From the NCBI GenBank assembly GCA_035578155.1, contig JAPWDM010000011.1, positions 21,986,375 to 22,050,374 of the forward strand: a stretch of DNA of 64,000 bases, read 5' to 3'. Under the pieces are notes generated by a model. The model searched no databases and had not been told where the DNA came from. It saw only the letters and a list, made by a program, of their open reading frames with translations. Below are positions 47,137 through 59,325 of the stretch, in pieces. This DNA is from Brachynemurus nebulosus. Taxonomy: Eukaryota > Arthropoda > Insecta > Neuroptera > Myrmeleontidae. Position numbers and translations under genes: made by a program. The number at the start of each line of letters is the position of its first letter. Position 1 is the first letter of the stretch.

Positions 47137-48919
47137 ATTTCGACTTCGAAAACCTAGAATTCGTTTCCAATTTAATCATTTTCTTATTTTGTTTACGATC
47201 TTTAAATCATTGAAGAGGGTATAGCGTGGTTTCAATGACAAATTTGCTAATAAAGTAACTCCACGTACCCTATTGTACGGAATAGCGTTAGAAAGATCTT
47301 TTAAAATGAAGTTGAGATTTCTTTTACCGCTTATCATTTTTAAATTTCGTCTGTGAAATAAGAAATTTCAAAGTTGATGTGTTTCTGTAAGAGACATAAA
47401 AAACTTTATCACAAAGCAGTGCAGTAGTACTGCACAACATATTTAAAAAAAATTATAATTGTAGACGGTGCTACTAGCCGATATCTGTCGAATTTACTGT
47501 CCATAGAACTAATTCTACTATTTTAGAAGTTTATAATTTGTAAAATTTCTATAGTGACAATTACAAAAAAAATTCTATCAGGAAATTTTCATTTTTTTAG
47601 AACTATTTATGAAAAATTCGTCTACTTTTTTGAGTTCAATATTAAATTTAATAATTTTACTTAATTATTATTGGAGGTATGTATAATTAACATTTATTAG
47701 TTTATTTTTATTTGAAAATAACTGCTTATTTTATTAGCACAGTAAATTAATTAGAAAATTAGAATACATTTTATTTGTTGCAGAAAAATGGAAGCACACT
47801 TGTCAGAAATTAGAATTGCAGTGATATTCATTTACGAAATATTTGATTAATGTATAATTTTGAATAAAAATAAATTTACTTTTTTTTAAACAAATATATG
47901 AGATTATAATTATTGTATGAGTTTTAAACTTGAAAAACTGATCAAAATAAAATGCACTTAGGAGAATTTTAGTGGATTATTTTACTAGTAGTAACCTACA
48001 TTATCGGATAAGGCTAAAAATAATTTAAAGATAGAGGTAATAGAGGGTCAAAAAATGTATTGAAGTTGGCTATCTTCCAGAAATAAAGTACTTTATCTAT
48101 GGTCCTATATTTTATGAAACTTAATATATTTTGCATTTGTATTCTAGGGTTTCCTAATGCTTGTTTATAGTCGAAAGTTTACAGTAGCTGTAATCTGTCA
48201 AAGATTATTGTAGTATCAGGAAATTGCCTAGGTGACCACCCAGAATCTAGGAGCGAACCCGTCTACTTGCGAAATTCAAACTGAGAAACCTAGTGTTAAA
48301 ATTTCAACATCGAATAATAACAAACACTAGGTACCTTTCTATATATACTCTTTTTAATTTTTAGACCTTTATTGTGACGCCTCAGTGCTCTAACATGAAA
48401 CACAAACAAACATAAAACACGCACACAATCATCCATTTTCTTATGTAAAACACAAGATTACTTTTTCGGAAAATATCTTTTATTTTGAGAAAAAGAAAAA
48501 AAATGTTGTATTTATATTTTCAACACATTAACAAAATTCTTTCTACATAAATAACTTCAATTAAAAAATTCTCTACATTTACCCCCCCCCCACTCCTACT
48601 TTGCACATTTACCAGAACTTATTTTTTAATTTTGTTTGTCATTCTCATTACAGCAGCCTCACTTCACTGCGCCTTTTAACAAAATATAGTAAACAACAAG
48701 TAAAATATTGATAAAAATTTATAAAAATTTAAAGCTCTAATAATACAGTTTTAATGTAGTTGAAATATCAAAGTTTAATATTTAAAAAAAAAAAAAAAAA
48801 AAATTCAACAAAACGTTTTGATGTATTTTCGGTTCAATAATCACTAAATAATAGCATTTAGATAAAAATTGTAAAATTGAAAAAAAAATTCTTTTGTCAA
48901 TGTATGTATGTGTATTATA

Positions 48920-49012
<93 letters not shown>

Positions 49013-49170
49013 CATTTCTGTGTTCTAAATAAGTACATATAACAAAAACTTTTTTTTAAACAAAAAAAAATGTTAAATTTCACAAAAAAAGAATGAAATG
49101 ATGATTTATGTTATTTTAAAATAGTGGTGCTTTTTTACTGATTGTCAAAAAGTATTGAAATAGAATTTTT
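47137..49170. other. AT-rich intergenic DNA, no gene seen
   Basis: No recognisable exon. A C run lies at about 48585 and a TA microsatellite at 48922-49010. Confidence 0.5.
48922..49010. repeat. (TA)n microsatellite
   Basis: About 44 TA units. Confidence 0.95.
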
Positions 49171-49293
49171 AGTCGAATTTTCTCCGAAAAATTAGACTTA
49201 TACAGTCTATACGATAAGAGCTGCGAGAGGCGAGACCAGGGGCGCTATCCGTTTTCGGACCCGTAGAACACGATTATGTAAAAAAAAAAGATG

Positions 49294-49330
<37 letters not shown>

Positions 49331-50327
49331 CCCGCAACCTTTTAATATGTGTAGGGCCCCCCTATGGAAGTTAAGAGATGAAATTTGGTAAGTGGGGCTT
49401 ATTCCGATGCACAACAATACTATCAAAGTGGGGTCAAATTTTGGGCAAATTTTTTTTCGGACCCGACCTTTAAGGGGGTGGTGGGGGGCGGAAAAGCAAT
49501 AAAACTTTTCCAAATCGGTTTTAAATAATGTTTCGGTCAATTATCTACAACATATCCAAAATTCAGCTTCCTAGGATGATATGGCGGGAGTAGAGGGGGG
49601 AAAACGATTTTCGCTGGATCTAACAGGCCCCCAGCCCCCCAGAATTAACGTAGAGGGTTGAAATTTGGTGTGTTGATAAAGCTCGTACCTAGGTTGTGCT
49701 TTTTGGAGGTTTTAATATTTTACCCCCACCCCCCTCATTTTTAAGCTACAATTTCATGCATTTTCGACGTTTTCGAAGTTTGTACCACTCGCACAGGTCA
49801 CCCGAATAAACCTAGAGGGCTGAAATTTTGTATTCGGATTGAGTTAGTATCAAGGGGGTGCCTTTTGGGGGTCTCGACTTTTAACCCCTACCCCCACCAT
49901 TTTTATACCCAAAAGAACATGATTTTTCTTGTTTTTTAACAGTTTCGTTCGGGTCAAAATCTCCCCAAATAAACCTAGAGGGCTGACATTTGGTGTACAG
50001 GTTAAGCTAATAGCCAGACACTGTTTTTTGGAGGTTTCAACTTTTAACCCTTACCCCCACGATTTTTACGCCAATATTTCCTTAATTTTTTTGCTTGTTT
50101 TCTAACACGTCTAGAGACTCCATAAGGAAACCTAGAGGGCTGAAATTTTGTACGTGTATTCAGTTAGTATCCAGCTAGTACCTTGTAGGGAGTACACATT
50201 ACTTTTCCCCCCACTTCTTCCATTTTTACATCGGAATTGAATGCTATTGTTAAATGTGTTTTAAATGCATTACTTTTATTGTAAATACAAGTAGGCGAAT
50301 AGTAATTTTAAAAAATTTAAAAAAAAG
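49171..50327 (-). repeat. Module A, copy 1
   Basis: Built of diverged subunits of about 162 bp, each with a phrase close to AATTTCAGCCCTCTAGGTTT and a C/G-rich block (GGGGGTAGGGGTTAAAAG). It has a short TA microsatellite at 49298-49327. An 88-codon frame (49274-49540) is shared by all three A copies, but the copies are nearly identical DNA, so this is no evidence of selection. Confidence 0.8.
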
Positions 50328-51200
50328 TGAATACAATTTTTTAACAAATGAAATACATACATATTAAGTAATTTGCAAATGTTATTAAAGTCACTGTTTA
50401 TTTATTTATTTAATTATTATTTAGGAATTTTGGGTTTTTATTATTTATAAAATAGAAATTTTGGATTATTTTGGAAAGAAAAAATATCTTCATAAAAGCC
50501 TTCCAGTTTACTATTTAAGTTTCTTTTTTAATATTTAAAAGTAAAACACAAAGGCAATTGGCGGATAAGCATGGATAGAAATGCCCTCGTACGAATTGTG
50601 TTGGCTTTTTCCCTGTTAACTTCTATCGGCACACAATTGAAATTTACTGAGATTCAGCCCTTAAAAACTTAAAATCTTTTTATAAAGCCCCGATCAACCG
50701 GACACTCATTATCAGTTTTGAAACCACCAAAATTACAAATCGCTTGTGGACTTTCAATTATATTTCGCTTGTAGACACTCAATACCGAAGAAATAATTTT
50801 TTATTTTTTTTATTTTTTATTTATTTTTTTTTTGAAAGAAAAAATATCTTTATAAAGGCCTTCCAGTTTACTAATTAAGGTCCTTTTTTAATATTTAAAA
50901 CTAAAACATAAAGGCAATTAGCGGATAAACATGGGCAGGAATGCCCTCGTACGAATTGTGTTGGTTTTTTTTCTGCTACCTGTTTTCGGCACAAAATTGA
51001 AATTTACTGAGATACAGCCCTTAAATACTTAAAACCTTTTTTTAAAGCCTCGATCAGCCGAACACTCATCACCAGTTTTGAAACCAACAAAATGACAATT
51101 CGGTTGTAGACTTTCAATCACATTTCGCTTGTAAACATTCAATACCGAAGATGAAGGAGAAAATTCGACTACCGTGATGGGGCCCCGCTGCTCACGGCGT

Positions 51201-52196
51201 TTTTTTTAAATTTTTTAAAATTACTATTCGCCTACTTGTATTTAGAATAAACATAATGCTTTTAAAACACATTTAACAATAGCATTCAATTCCGATGTAA
51301 AAATGGGAGAAGTGGGGGGAAAAGTGATGCGGACTCCCTACAAGGTACTAGCTGGATACTAACTGAATACACGTACAAAATTTCAGCCCTCTAGGTTTCC
51401 TTATGGAGTCTCTAGACATGTTAGAAAACAAGCAAAAAAATTAAGGAAATATTGGCGTAAAAATCGTGGGGGTAAGGGTTAAAAGTTGAAACCTCCAAAA
51501 AACAGTGTCTGGCTATTAGCTTAACCTGTACACCAAATTTCAGCCCTCTGGGTTTATTTGGGGAGATTTTGACCCGAACGAAACTGTTAAAAAACAAGAA
51601 AAATCATGTTCTTTTGGTTATAAAAATGGTGGGGGTAGGGGTTAAAAGTCGAGACCCCCAAAAGGCACCCCCTCGATACTAACTCAATCCGAATACAAAA
51701 TTTCAGCCCTCTAGGTTTATTCGGGTGACCTGTGCGAGTGGTACAAACTTCGAAAACGTCGAAAATGCATGAAATTGTAGCTTAAAAATGAGGGGGGTGG
51801 GGGTAAAATATTAAAACCTCCAAAAAGCACAACCTAGGTACGAACTTTACCAACACACCAAATTTCAACCCTCTACGTTAATTCTGGGGGGCTGGGGGCC
51901 TGTTAGATCCAGCGAAAATCGTTTTTCCCCCCTCTACTTCCACCATATCATCCTAGGAAGATGAATTTTGGATATGTTGTAGATAATTGACCGAAACATT
52001 ATTTAAAACCGGTTTGGAAAAGTTTTATTGCTTTTCCGCCCCCCACCACCCCCTTAAAGGTCGGGTCCGAAAAAAAATTTGCCCAAAATTTGACCCCACT
52101 TTGATAGTATTGTTGTGCATCGGAATAAGCCCCACTTACCAAATTTCATCTCTTAACTTCCATAGGGGGGCCCTACACATATTAAAAGGTTGCGGG

Positions 52197-52231
<35 letters not shown>

Positions 52232-52354
52232 CATCTTTTTTTTTTACATAATCGTGTTCTACGGGTCCGAAAACGGATAGCGCCCCTGGTCTCGCCTCTC
52301 GCAGCTCTTATCGTATAGACTGTATAAGTCTAATTTTTCGGAGAAAATTCGACT
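51201..52354 (+). repeat. Module A, copy 2
   Basis: Inverted relative to copy 1, with the same internal subunits at about 51379, 51535, 51698 and 51858. TA microsatellite at 52199-52228. Confidence 0.8.
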
Positions 52355-52860
52355 AAAAAGTGAACTTACTTTTATGACAAATGAAATACATACATATTAA
52401 GTAATTTAAAAATGTTATTAAAGTCACTGTTTATTTATAAATTAGGAATTTTGGATTTTTAGTATTTATAAAATAGAAATTTTGGATTTTTTTGGAAAGA
52501 AAAAATATCTTTATAAAGGCCTTCCAGTTTACTATTTAAGGTCCTTTTTTAATTTTTAAAACTAAAACATAAAGGCAATTAGCGGATAAACATGGGCAGG
52601 AATGTCCTCGTACGAATTGTGTTGGCTTTTTTTCTGCTACCTGTTTTCGGCACAAAATTGAAATTTACTGAGATACAGCCCTTAAATACTTAAAACCTTT
52701 TTTTAAAGCCTTGATCAGCCGAACATTCATCACCAGTTTTGAAACCAACAAAATGACAATTCGGTTGTAGACTTTCAATCACATTTCGCTTGTAGACATT
52801 CAATACCGAAGATGAAGGGGAAAATTCGACTACCGTGATGGGGCCCCGCTGCTCACGGCG
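52355..52860 (+). repeat. Module B, longest copy beside module A
   Basis: Runs from AGTGAACTTACTTTTATGAC to GCTGCTCACGGCG. Its end can form a hairpin (CCGTGA with TCACGG around GGGGCCCC). Confidence 0.75.
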
Positions 52861-53079
52861 TTTTTTGTAATCAATTCTTTTTGTAGAAAATAATATTTTA
52901 TTTCAATATCCGATAACTGTTTTTTGCAATCTATCTTGCAATATTGTATGTTAATCCTACAGTACAACAACGTTATAAAATATTTCAACATAAATAATTG
53001 TACCCTAGACTTAATCATGTACAATCATTATATAATATTTCTTATATATATTTTTTGTTAAGTCTTTTTGATGTATGAA

Positions 53080-54008
53080 GGGGGACCACTAGTGTGACAT
53101 TTTGAAAAAATTGGAAAATTTTCTTTTCCATGTTTCGATAGTCTATAGTATATAGTCTATAGTATTTTTAAAGGTATAGACTCTATACCTTTAAAAATAA
53201 CATACTAAAATTTTAAGTACATATCTCAAATAGTTTTTAAGTTACAGCCATCCGAAGAGCGGATTCTGATTTTCATTGTTAACTTTGAGTTATTGAGAAA
53301 TGTATGAAGGTTGATAGTTCGGGAGTTTCTGGACGTGGCTGCCAGTTACATGTTGTGGAGAAGCTAGACCCTGGCACATTTAAACGACTCATCTAGTTTT
53401 ACTATGACCGTTATAGTGAGTACATCGTAAATAATTTTAGTAAAAATTTTCAGTGATTAAAACTAAAAGGTAAAGTAAAGAAAAACTACATTTTTCAAAT
53501 TTGCTGCAGTTATAACTCGAAGACAAATCATCCAATCCATTTGATTTTTATTGCAGTTTCTTTTATATATGTTTCTTCGTGCCATGAACCTCCAGTTTTC
53601 CGATCGAATTAAAAATGTAATTTTTGCAGGCCAAGAATCATAAAATTTTCGCGAAAAATTTGAAATTTTTTTTTTAAAAACTCCGCCATTTTGTTAAATT
53701 TCAACTTTTTTTTTCGATTGTGGTTCATGGCAATACCTTCTAGTTTAATAGGGATTTTGGTTTTTTTGATTTCAGGCACTGTGAAGGTCGTTATCACTGC
53801 AGCAGTGAGACAATTTTGTTTTTTAGAGCCTTGGGAGATCGCGAATAACTCACTGAATTTTCAATTTTTTGGTACAAAAATTTTGTCATGAATGTGTTAT
53901 ATATCAACAAATATATTCTTGAAATATTAAAGCATTCCATAAAGTAGTTTTCTTTAAAAAAATTCCCAAAAATCACCTTTTTTCGGGCGGTCCCACTAGT
54001 AGTCCCCG
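53080..54008. mobile_element. TTAA-type MITE (GGGGGACCACTAGTGTGAC family), full copy
   Basis: Left end GGGGGACCACTAGTGTGAC after TGAA (a decayed TTAA, 53076-53079). The right end is GGGACCGCCCG-type with ACTAGTAGTCCCCG, followed by TTAA (54009-54012). At 929 bp it is the longest family member here and the template for the partial copies at 31033 and 36060. A 66-codon frame at 53691-53891 shares a stretch with one at 31019-31261, but the same region of the 36-kb copy contains stops. Confidence 0.65.
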
Positions 54009-54012
54009 TTAA

Positions 54013-54363
54013 TAACAAATTCTGTCTGGACAAATGAACAGAATAATATTTTTACAAAATATTCTACTAAGCTCGCTCAGTCATGAACGCGGTTCATACA
54101 AACATTTTTGCATTATACGCTGATATAAATAATACCTATTACATATTTTAAAATGAAAAAAATTTACCTATTACATATTTTTGAAATAAAAATTTTATAA
54201 CAAAGGCAACTTTGCGTGAGGATGTAGTCAAATATGACCTGTAAGATTGTAATGAAATCTGTAGTGATGGTTTGAAAACGGTAATGCTTTGACCGAAATG
54301 AAGTTTGTTATGGTTGTAAAGTGAAACAAACGCTAGTGGTTAGTTGATCATTGCTAAGTGATT
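54013..54363. other. Intergenic DNA, no gene seen
   Basis: Nothing recognised. Confidence 0.5.
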
Positions 54364-55247
54364 AATAATTATATTTTTTTTTAATTAAAATTGGGGTACT
54401 GCTGCCGGTGGATGGCGCGGCCAGCAGCACCCGGCGGTATCGCCTACTAAGGGCATGCGCCGCCAAAACTCAGTAAAGATAAAAACAACACATAAAGACA
54501 GGAACACATAAATGCACTAGACAATGGACAACATACACATATTAAAATTCAACGATGAGCCCTGCCATCCCAGGGCCTAAAAAGTACGGACAGTCCTTGG
54601 TGGCGGTACGCTAAGGGCTAGCCAGAGGGTCCGGTCACCAAGGTCTGAAATCCAATGATGAATCTCCGAGGTGTAAAGGGCCTCGGAGTGGAAAATACTG
54701 ACTAGAAATATCACCCAAGAAATATCACAAGAAAAGCGAAATCTTATTACGTCACTGGGGAGCCACAGGCCGACCACTGCCGCAATAAGTAGTTAAAACG
54801 ATACCGCTGAAGGATCACAAGAGCAAGCCTACAGCGGCATGACAAAATATCACAGATAAGAACAACAATTGATGTACCACCTTGGGTGGAAAAGGCCCTC
54901 AATGGTACATCGTTAAAATAAAACAAGTTATCAAGGATTATCAAGGATAGTAAACTGGTGATTTTTTTCCAAAAAATTCCGTACCTAATAAAACAAGTTA
55001 AAATCAATCTTATTAAAACAACAATATCACAGTTTTCAAAATTTCTTGCTTTGTGACACGATTCCGCTCCCCATAGTCTCGACAATTCCGAAATGGCTTC
55101 GTCAACACCTAGGAACTCACACGTGTAGGGACAGTGACATCTGATTACTGAGCAACATGTACTGTTCTGTCAGATAACTGATTACTGGGTACAGGTGCCG
55201 TTCTGTCAGGTGTCGGGGTCAACCTACACGGGAGAACGGTACGATGA

Positions 55248-55580
55248 CTAGCCCACGTTCGTCCGAGTCGAGGCTACAGAAAACGGGACAACGCCACAGA
55301 GTATCACAATGGATCCGACCAATGTCCCTATCACTTCGACGGGGCGGAAGCGGCCAAGGACGCTGCCAAACGCATCCGTGCGAGGGACGTCAACGTCTCC
55401 TTACTAGACGAGCTCATTCAAGCCGTTCGGGCAGACGTTGACTCACACGTGTGGCCGACACGAATGAATGCGTCAAACGCTGCATTCCTACCCGTCGAAG
55501 CCACAGGGACAGAAATCAACCTTACCACAGAGCAGATCACAAATGTGTCACACTGGAGTGCACCATCCAGTGGACACTAG
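55248..55580 (+). other. 111-codon open frame antisense to the retroposon
   Basis: Open from 55248 (after TGA) to TAG 55578-55580. It contains AKDAAKRIRARDVNVSLLDE, an acidic/basic amphipathic stretch, and no ATG until late. I recognise no family. It may be chance in GC-rich DNA, or a relic of a protein read opposite to the retroposition strand. Confidence 0.25.
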
Positions 55581-55850
55581 GACAGATAAAAACACCATAG
55601 AAAATATCACAGCACAAAATATCACTAAAGATGAAAAATAAAAATCACAGCAACAATTATCATTTATTCGACTAACCCGAACACGATTCACAACTCCGGC
55701 AACCACACCCATACAAGTTACTAGGCTCCCTCAATGCTGAATTTCGGTCAAGGTACTTACAGACACATCTCAACTTTCGGTGGCACTTCTCTTATACGGG
55801 GGATATAACCTCGGTCGGTCATACGACGTTCATCGTCGTCGAAAATTTTA

Positions 55851-55935
55851 CCAGAGCCTCGTCAGCCTTCTAGCCGAAGCTAACAGTTGCCCGCTGGGCA
55901 CGAACGGGGACGTGAAGGATGGATTTTAGCCCAGC
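55851..55935 (-). ncRNA. HDV-like self-cleaving ribozyme
   Basis: The minus strand from 55935: P1 GCTGGGC pairs with GCCCAGC about 30 nt later. P3 ACG/CGT encloses the 8-nt loop TCCCCGTT (HDV has UCCUCGCU). P1' is followed directly by GGGCAAC, as in HDV. P4 is CTGTTAGC-TTCG-GCTAGAAG with a UUCG loop. J4/2 GCTGAC carries a candidate catalytic C, and P2 would be CCTT/GAGG. The first P1 base is the first base after the target duplication, where self-cleavage would set the RNA 5' end. HDV-like ribozymes at the 5' ends of R2, RTE and related LINEs are established; this instance is my inference. Confidence 0.75.
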
Positions 55936-55947
55936 AATAATTATATT

Positions 55948-57363
55948 ATTATTCAAATTGTTTAATTTTTCACAACATCCTTGATGTCATATTTTGTATA
56001 GTTTAAGCTTACAATTGATTTGACTTGGTATATATAGTAAGGGTACAGTAGCATCACAAATATTATTTTTGGCGAACTATCCTTTAATAATATAAAATGT
56101 GTATTTAGAAAAATCCTGTCTATGGTTGTAGACGATTATTTAAATGTGGCAAAATATTGAAGTCTATAGTTACATTAAGCAAGATTCACATCCCACCTCT
56201 CCTCTATACTTTTTCTGATAATTAAACTTTTTAAAATTTACATTATTTAACATAACATTAGAGATATATCGTACCTTCGTAATGATTAATGAATTATTTA
56301 AACCATTTTATTTATTTATGGATACTTATAGGTACTTTTAAAATGAAATAAAAATTGTACCAGAAACTTTTTCATGACAAAAACTTTGGCCAATTTATTT
56401 TTCAAGGAAATTATTTAATCCTCTTTTTATAAAATTTATTTATTTTCAATCATTTTTTAACAATCCGGATTATAAAAACATTAAATGTAAAATTTAAAAA
56501 AAAAAAAAGTTTTTTATTTCTTCTCCTTATTACTAAATTTTAGACTAGTTGAAATTAATGGAATTTTAATGAAATTTATATAAGTACCGAGTTTAAACAA
56601 AATGGATTGAAAACATTCACTGATTTGAGCGTTACTTTATGGTATTCTATATTTGTAAATAATAAAACAAATATTTTACTTAACAAAAAGTACCACGTTT
56701 ATTTTTTAATTATGACATTTGTTTGAAGCTTAGTAGCCCATTTTCAAACAAAACCCATTCTAGTCTATATTTTTAAAATTTCTGAAACGCAAAACTTTAA
56801 ATATCTCAGTTTAAAAACAAAGTGACTTATGCCATTTTCAAAATAAATACTACATTTAACAAATTATCTTCTATCCTTTGAACTGTGTAAAAATAATCAC
56901 CTTACTACCCCGACATTATCTAACTATTGATTATTTCTTTCTACAAAATTTCTTAGAAAGCTTTCTTTTTAAACCAAAAAAAAACCTTTCTTTCAACATA
57001 CTTTTACAGGAGAAAAAGAAATAAAATACGGTTGATATAACAAACAGATTTGATTAACTTTTTAAAAAGCTCATTTTTTGAAACAAGTTCATTTACCGTA
57101 CAAGAAAAATTAGAGTTTGCTTCTAAGAAGTAAAATAAAATGACGGTAAGATGATTAATTCTGTTCTACATTTTTAATAGTTCACATCTATCCTAGTTCA
57201 AAATACAGCTGTGAACAAAAGAGTTATCACACACCAGTGTTAGGAGGTAGATAAATAATCGAAATTATAGTGGATTTAGTGGAAGAAAATACAACAGAAT
57301 ATTTTATTTTAAAAATCCTTGTACATAGAGCTAATTCTTTCAAGATAATCTACGATTGTAATA
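55948..57363. other. AT-rich intergenic DNA, no gene seen
   Basis: No recognisable gene, RNA or long repeat. Confidence 0.5.
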
Positions 57364-57620
57364 AAAAGGGTATAGCCGGCTAAGTATAGGTGATCCGGCC
57401 CCGGCAGTGGATTATTTTAATAACTATATTGGTGATATAGTGAGACTGTGAGTAAGTGATATCTACAGTTTTAGCGGCCCCCGATAGAAAGTCCTAATAC
57501 AGCAATCCCCCGAAGAACACGATTAATTGGTTCCGTCTTCTTTGAAACCGTGTAGTTCGAGGCCACCAAAAGATAGGCATTTTTTATTACAAGTGTGAAA
57601 ATAAAAAAATATAAAAAAAA

Positions 57621-59125
57621 CGCCGTGAGCAGCGGGGCCCCATCACGGTAGTCGAATTTTCCCCTTCATCTTCGGTATTGAATGTCTACAAGCGAAATGT
57701 GATTGAAAGTCTACAACCGAATTGTCATTTTGTTGGTTTCAAAACTGGTGATGAGTGTTCGGCTGATCGAGGCTTTAAAAAAAGGTTTTAAGTATTTAAG
57801 GACTGTATCTCAGTAAATTTCAATTTTGTGCCGAAAACAGGTAGCAGAAAAAAAGCCAACACAATTCGTACGAGGACATTCCTGCCCATGTTTATCCGCT
57901 AATTGCCTTTATGTTTTAGTTTTAAAAATTAAAAAAGGACCTTAAATAGTAAACTGGAAGGCCTTTATAAAGATATTTTTTCTTTCCAAAAAAATCCAAA
58001 ATTTCTATTTTATAAATACTAAAAATCCAAAATTCCTAATTTATAAATAAACAGTGACTTTAATAACATTTTTAAATTACTTAATATGTATGTATTTCAT
58101 TTGTCATAAAAGTAAGTTCACTTTTTTTTAAATTTTTTAAAATTACTATTCGCCTACTTGTATTTAGAATAAACATAATGCTTTTAAAACACATTTAACA
58201 ATAGCATTCAGTTCCGATGTAAAAATGGGAGAAGTGGGGGGAAAAGTGATGTGGACTCCCTACAAGGTACTAGCTGGATACCAACTGAATACACGTACAA
58301 AATTTCAGCCCTCTAGGTTTCCTTATGAAGTCTCTAGACGTGTTAGAAAACAAGCAAAAAAATTAAGGAAATATTGGCGTAAAAATCGGGGGGGGGGGGG
58401 GTAAGGGTTAAAAGTTGAAACCTCCAAAAAACAGTGTCTGGCTATTAGCTTAACCTGTACACCAAATTTCAGCCCTCTAGGTTTATTTGGGGAGATTTTG
58501 ACCCGAACGAAACTGTTAAAAAACAAGAAAAATCATGTTCTTTTGGGTATAAAAATGGTGGGGGTAGGGGTTAAAAGTCGAGACCCCCAAAAGGCACCCC
58601 CTTGATACTAACTCAATCCGAATACAAAATTTCAGCCCTCTAGGTTTATTCGGGTGACCTGTGCGAGTGGTACAAACTTCGAAAACGTCAAAAAAGCATG
58701 AAATTGTAGCTTAAAAATGAGGGGGGTGGGGGTAAAATATTAAAACCTCCAAAAAGCACAACCTAGGTACGAACTTTATCAACACACCAAATTTCAACCC
58801 TCTACGTTAATTCTGGGGGGCTGGGGGCCTGTTAGATCCAGCGAAAATCGTTTTTCCCCCCTCTACTCCCACCATATCATCCTAGGAAGCTGAATTTTGG
58901 ATATGTTGTAGATAATTGACCGAAACATTATTTAAAACCGGTTTGGAAAAGTTTTATTGCTTTTCCGCCCCCCACCACCCCCTTAAAGGTCGGGTCCGAA
59001 AAAAAATTTGCCCAAAATTTGACCCCACTTTGATAGTATTGTTGTGCATCGGAATAAGCCCCACTTACCAAATTTCATCTCTTAACTTCCATAGGGGGGC
59101 CTTACACATATTAAAAGGTTGCGGG

Positions 59126-59182
<57 letters not shown>

Positions 59183-59304
59183 CATCTTTTTTTTTACATA
59201 ATCGTGTTCTACGGGTCCGAAAACGGATAGCGCCCCTGGTCTCGCCTCTCGCAGCTCTTATCGTATAGACTGTATAAGTCTAATTTTTCGGAGAAAATTC
59301 GACT
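57621..59304 (+). mobile_element. A-B unit, single copy
   Basis: Module B in reverse (57621-58118) joined to module A (58119-59304), 1.68 kb. AGTCGAATTTTCCCC near 57651 and AGTCGAATTTTCTCC (inverted at 59304) look like terminal repeats, with about 30 extra bases (CGCCGTGAGCAGCGGGGCCC...) outside on the B side. This appears to be the basic form from which the 49-52.9 kb arrangement was built. Confidence 0.7.
59130..59178. repeat. (TA)n microsatellite in module A
   Basis: About 24 TA units; the same site is shorter in the other two A copies. Confidence 0.95.
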
Positions 59305-59325
59305 AAAAACATTCCGTTTAATTTG

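Larger units (their letters stand above)
49171..52860. mobile_element. Compound repeat A(-) B B A(+) B
   Basis: Module A is at 49171-50327 (minus) and 51201-52354 (plus), forming a large inverted repeat with arms above 1.1 kb and a spacer of about 870 bp. The spacer holds two truncated tandem copies of module B (about 50338-50793 and 50834-51199); a longer B follows at 52355-52860. A ends with AGTCGAATTTTCTCC (as read inward); B ends with GAAAATTCGACT, then ACCGTGATGGGGCCCCGC and TGCTCACGGCG. The same A plus B unit occurs at 57621-59304. No transposase or RT is visible. Confidence 0.75.
54376..55935 (-). mobile_element. GC-rich poly(A) retroposon (non-autonomous non-LTR type)
   Basis: 1.56 kb of about even base composition in AT-rich surroundings. 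It is flanked by the 12-bp duplication AATAATTATATT (54364-54375 and 55936-55947). The minus-strand 3' end is a short poly(A) next to the duplication, and the 5' end is a predicted HDV-like ribozyme. These are features of target-primed reverse transcription. No RT or endonuclease motif is visible in any frame, so it depends on another element. Repeated AAATATCAC phrases occur in the middle. It could also be an internally deleted copy of a larger LINE. Confidence 0.75.

Noticed and set aside
52820..52860. Terminal hairpin of module B as a Helitron 3' end
   Set aside because: The hairpin CCGTGA/TCACGG is real, but there is no CTRR terminus after it and no TC start at the other end that I can see.
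53691..53891. Short frame shared by the MITEs at 31 kb and 53 kb
   Set aside because: The third family copy at 36 kb has stops in the same region, so the shared stretch reflects DNA relatedness only.
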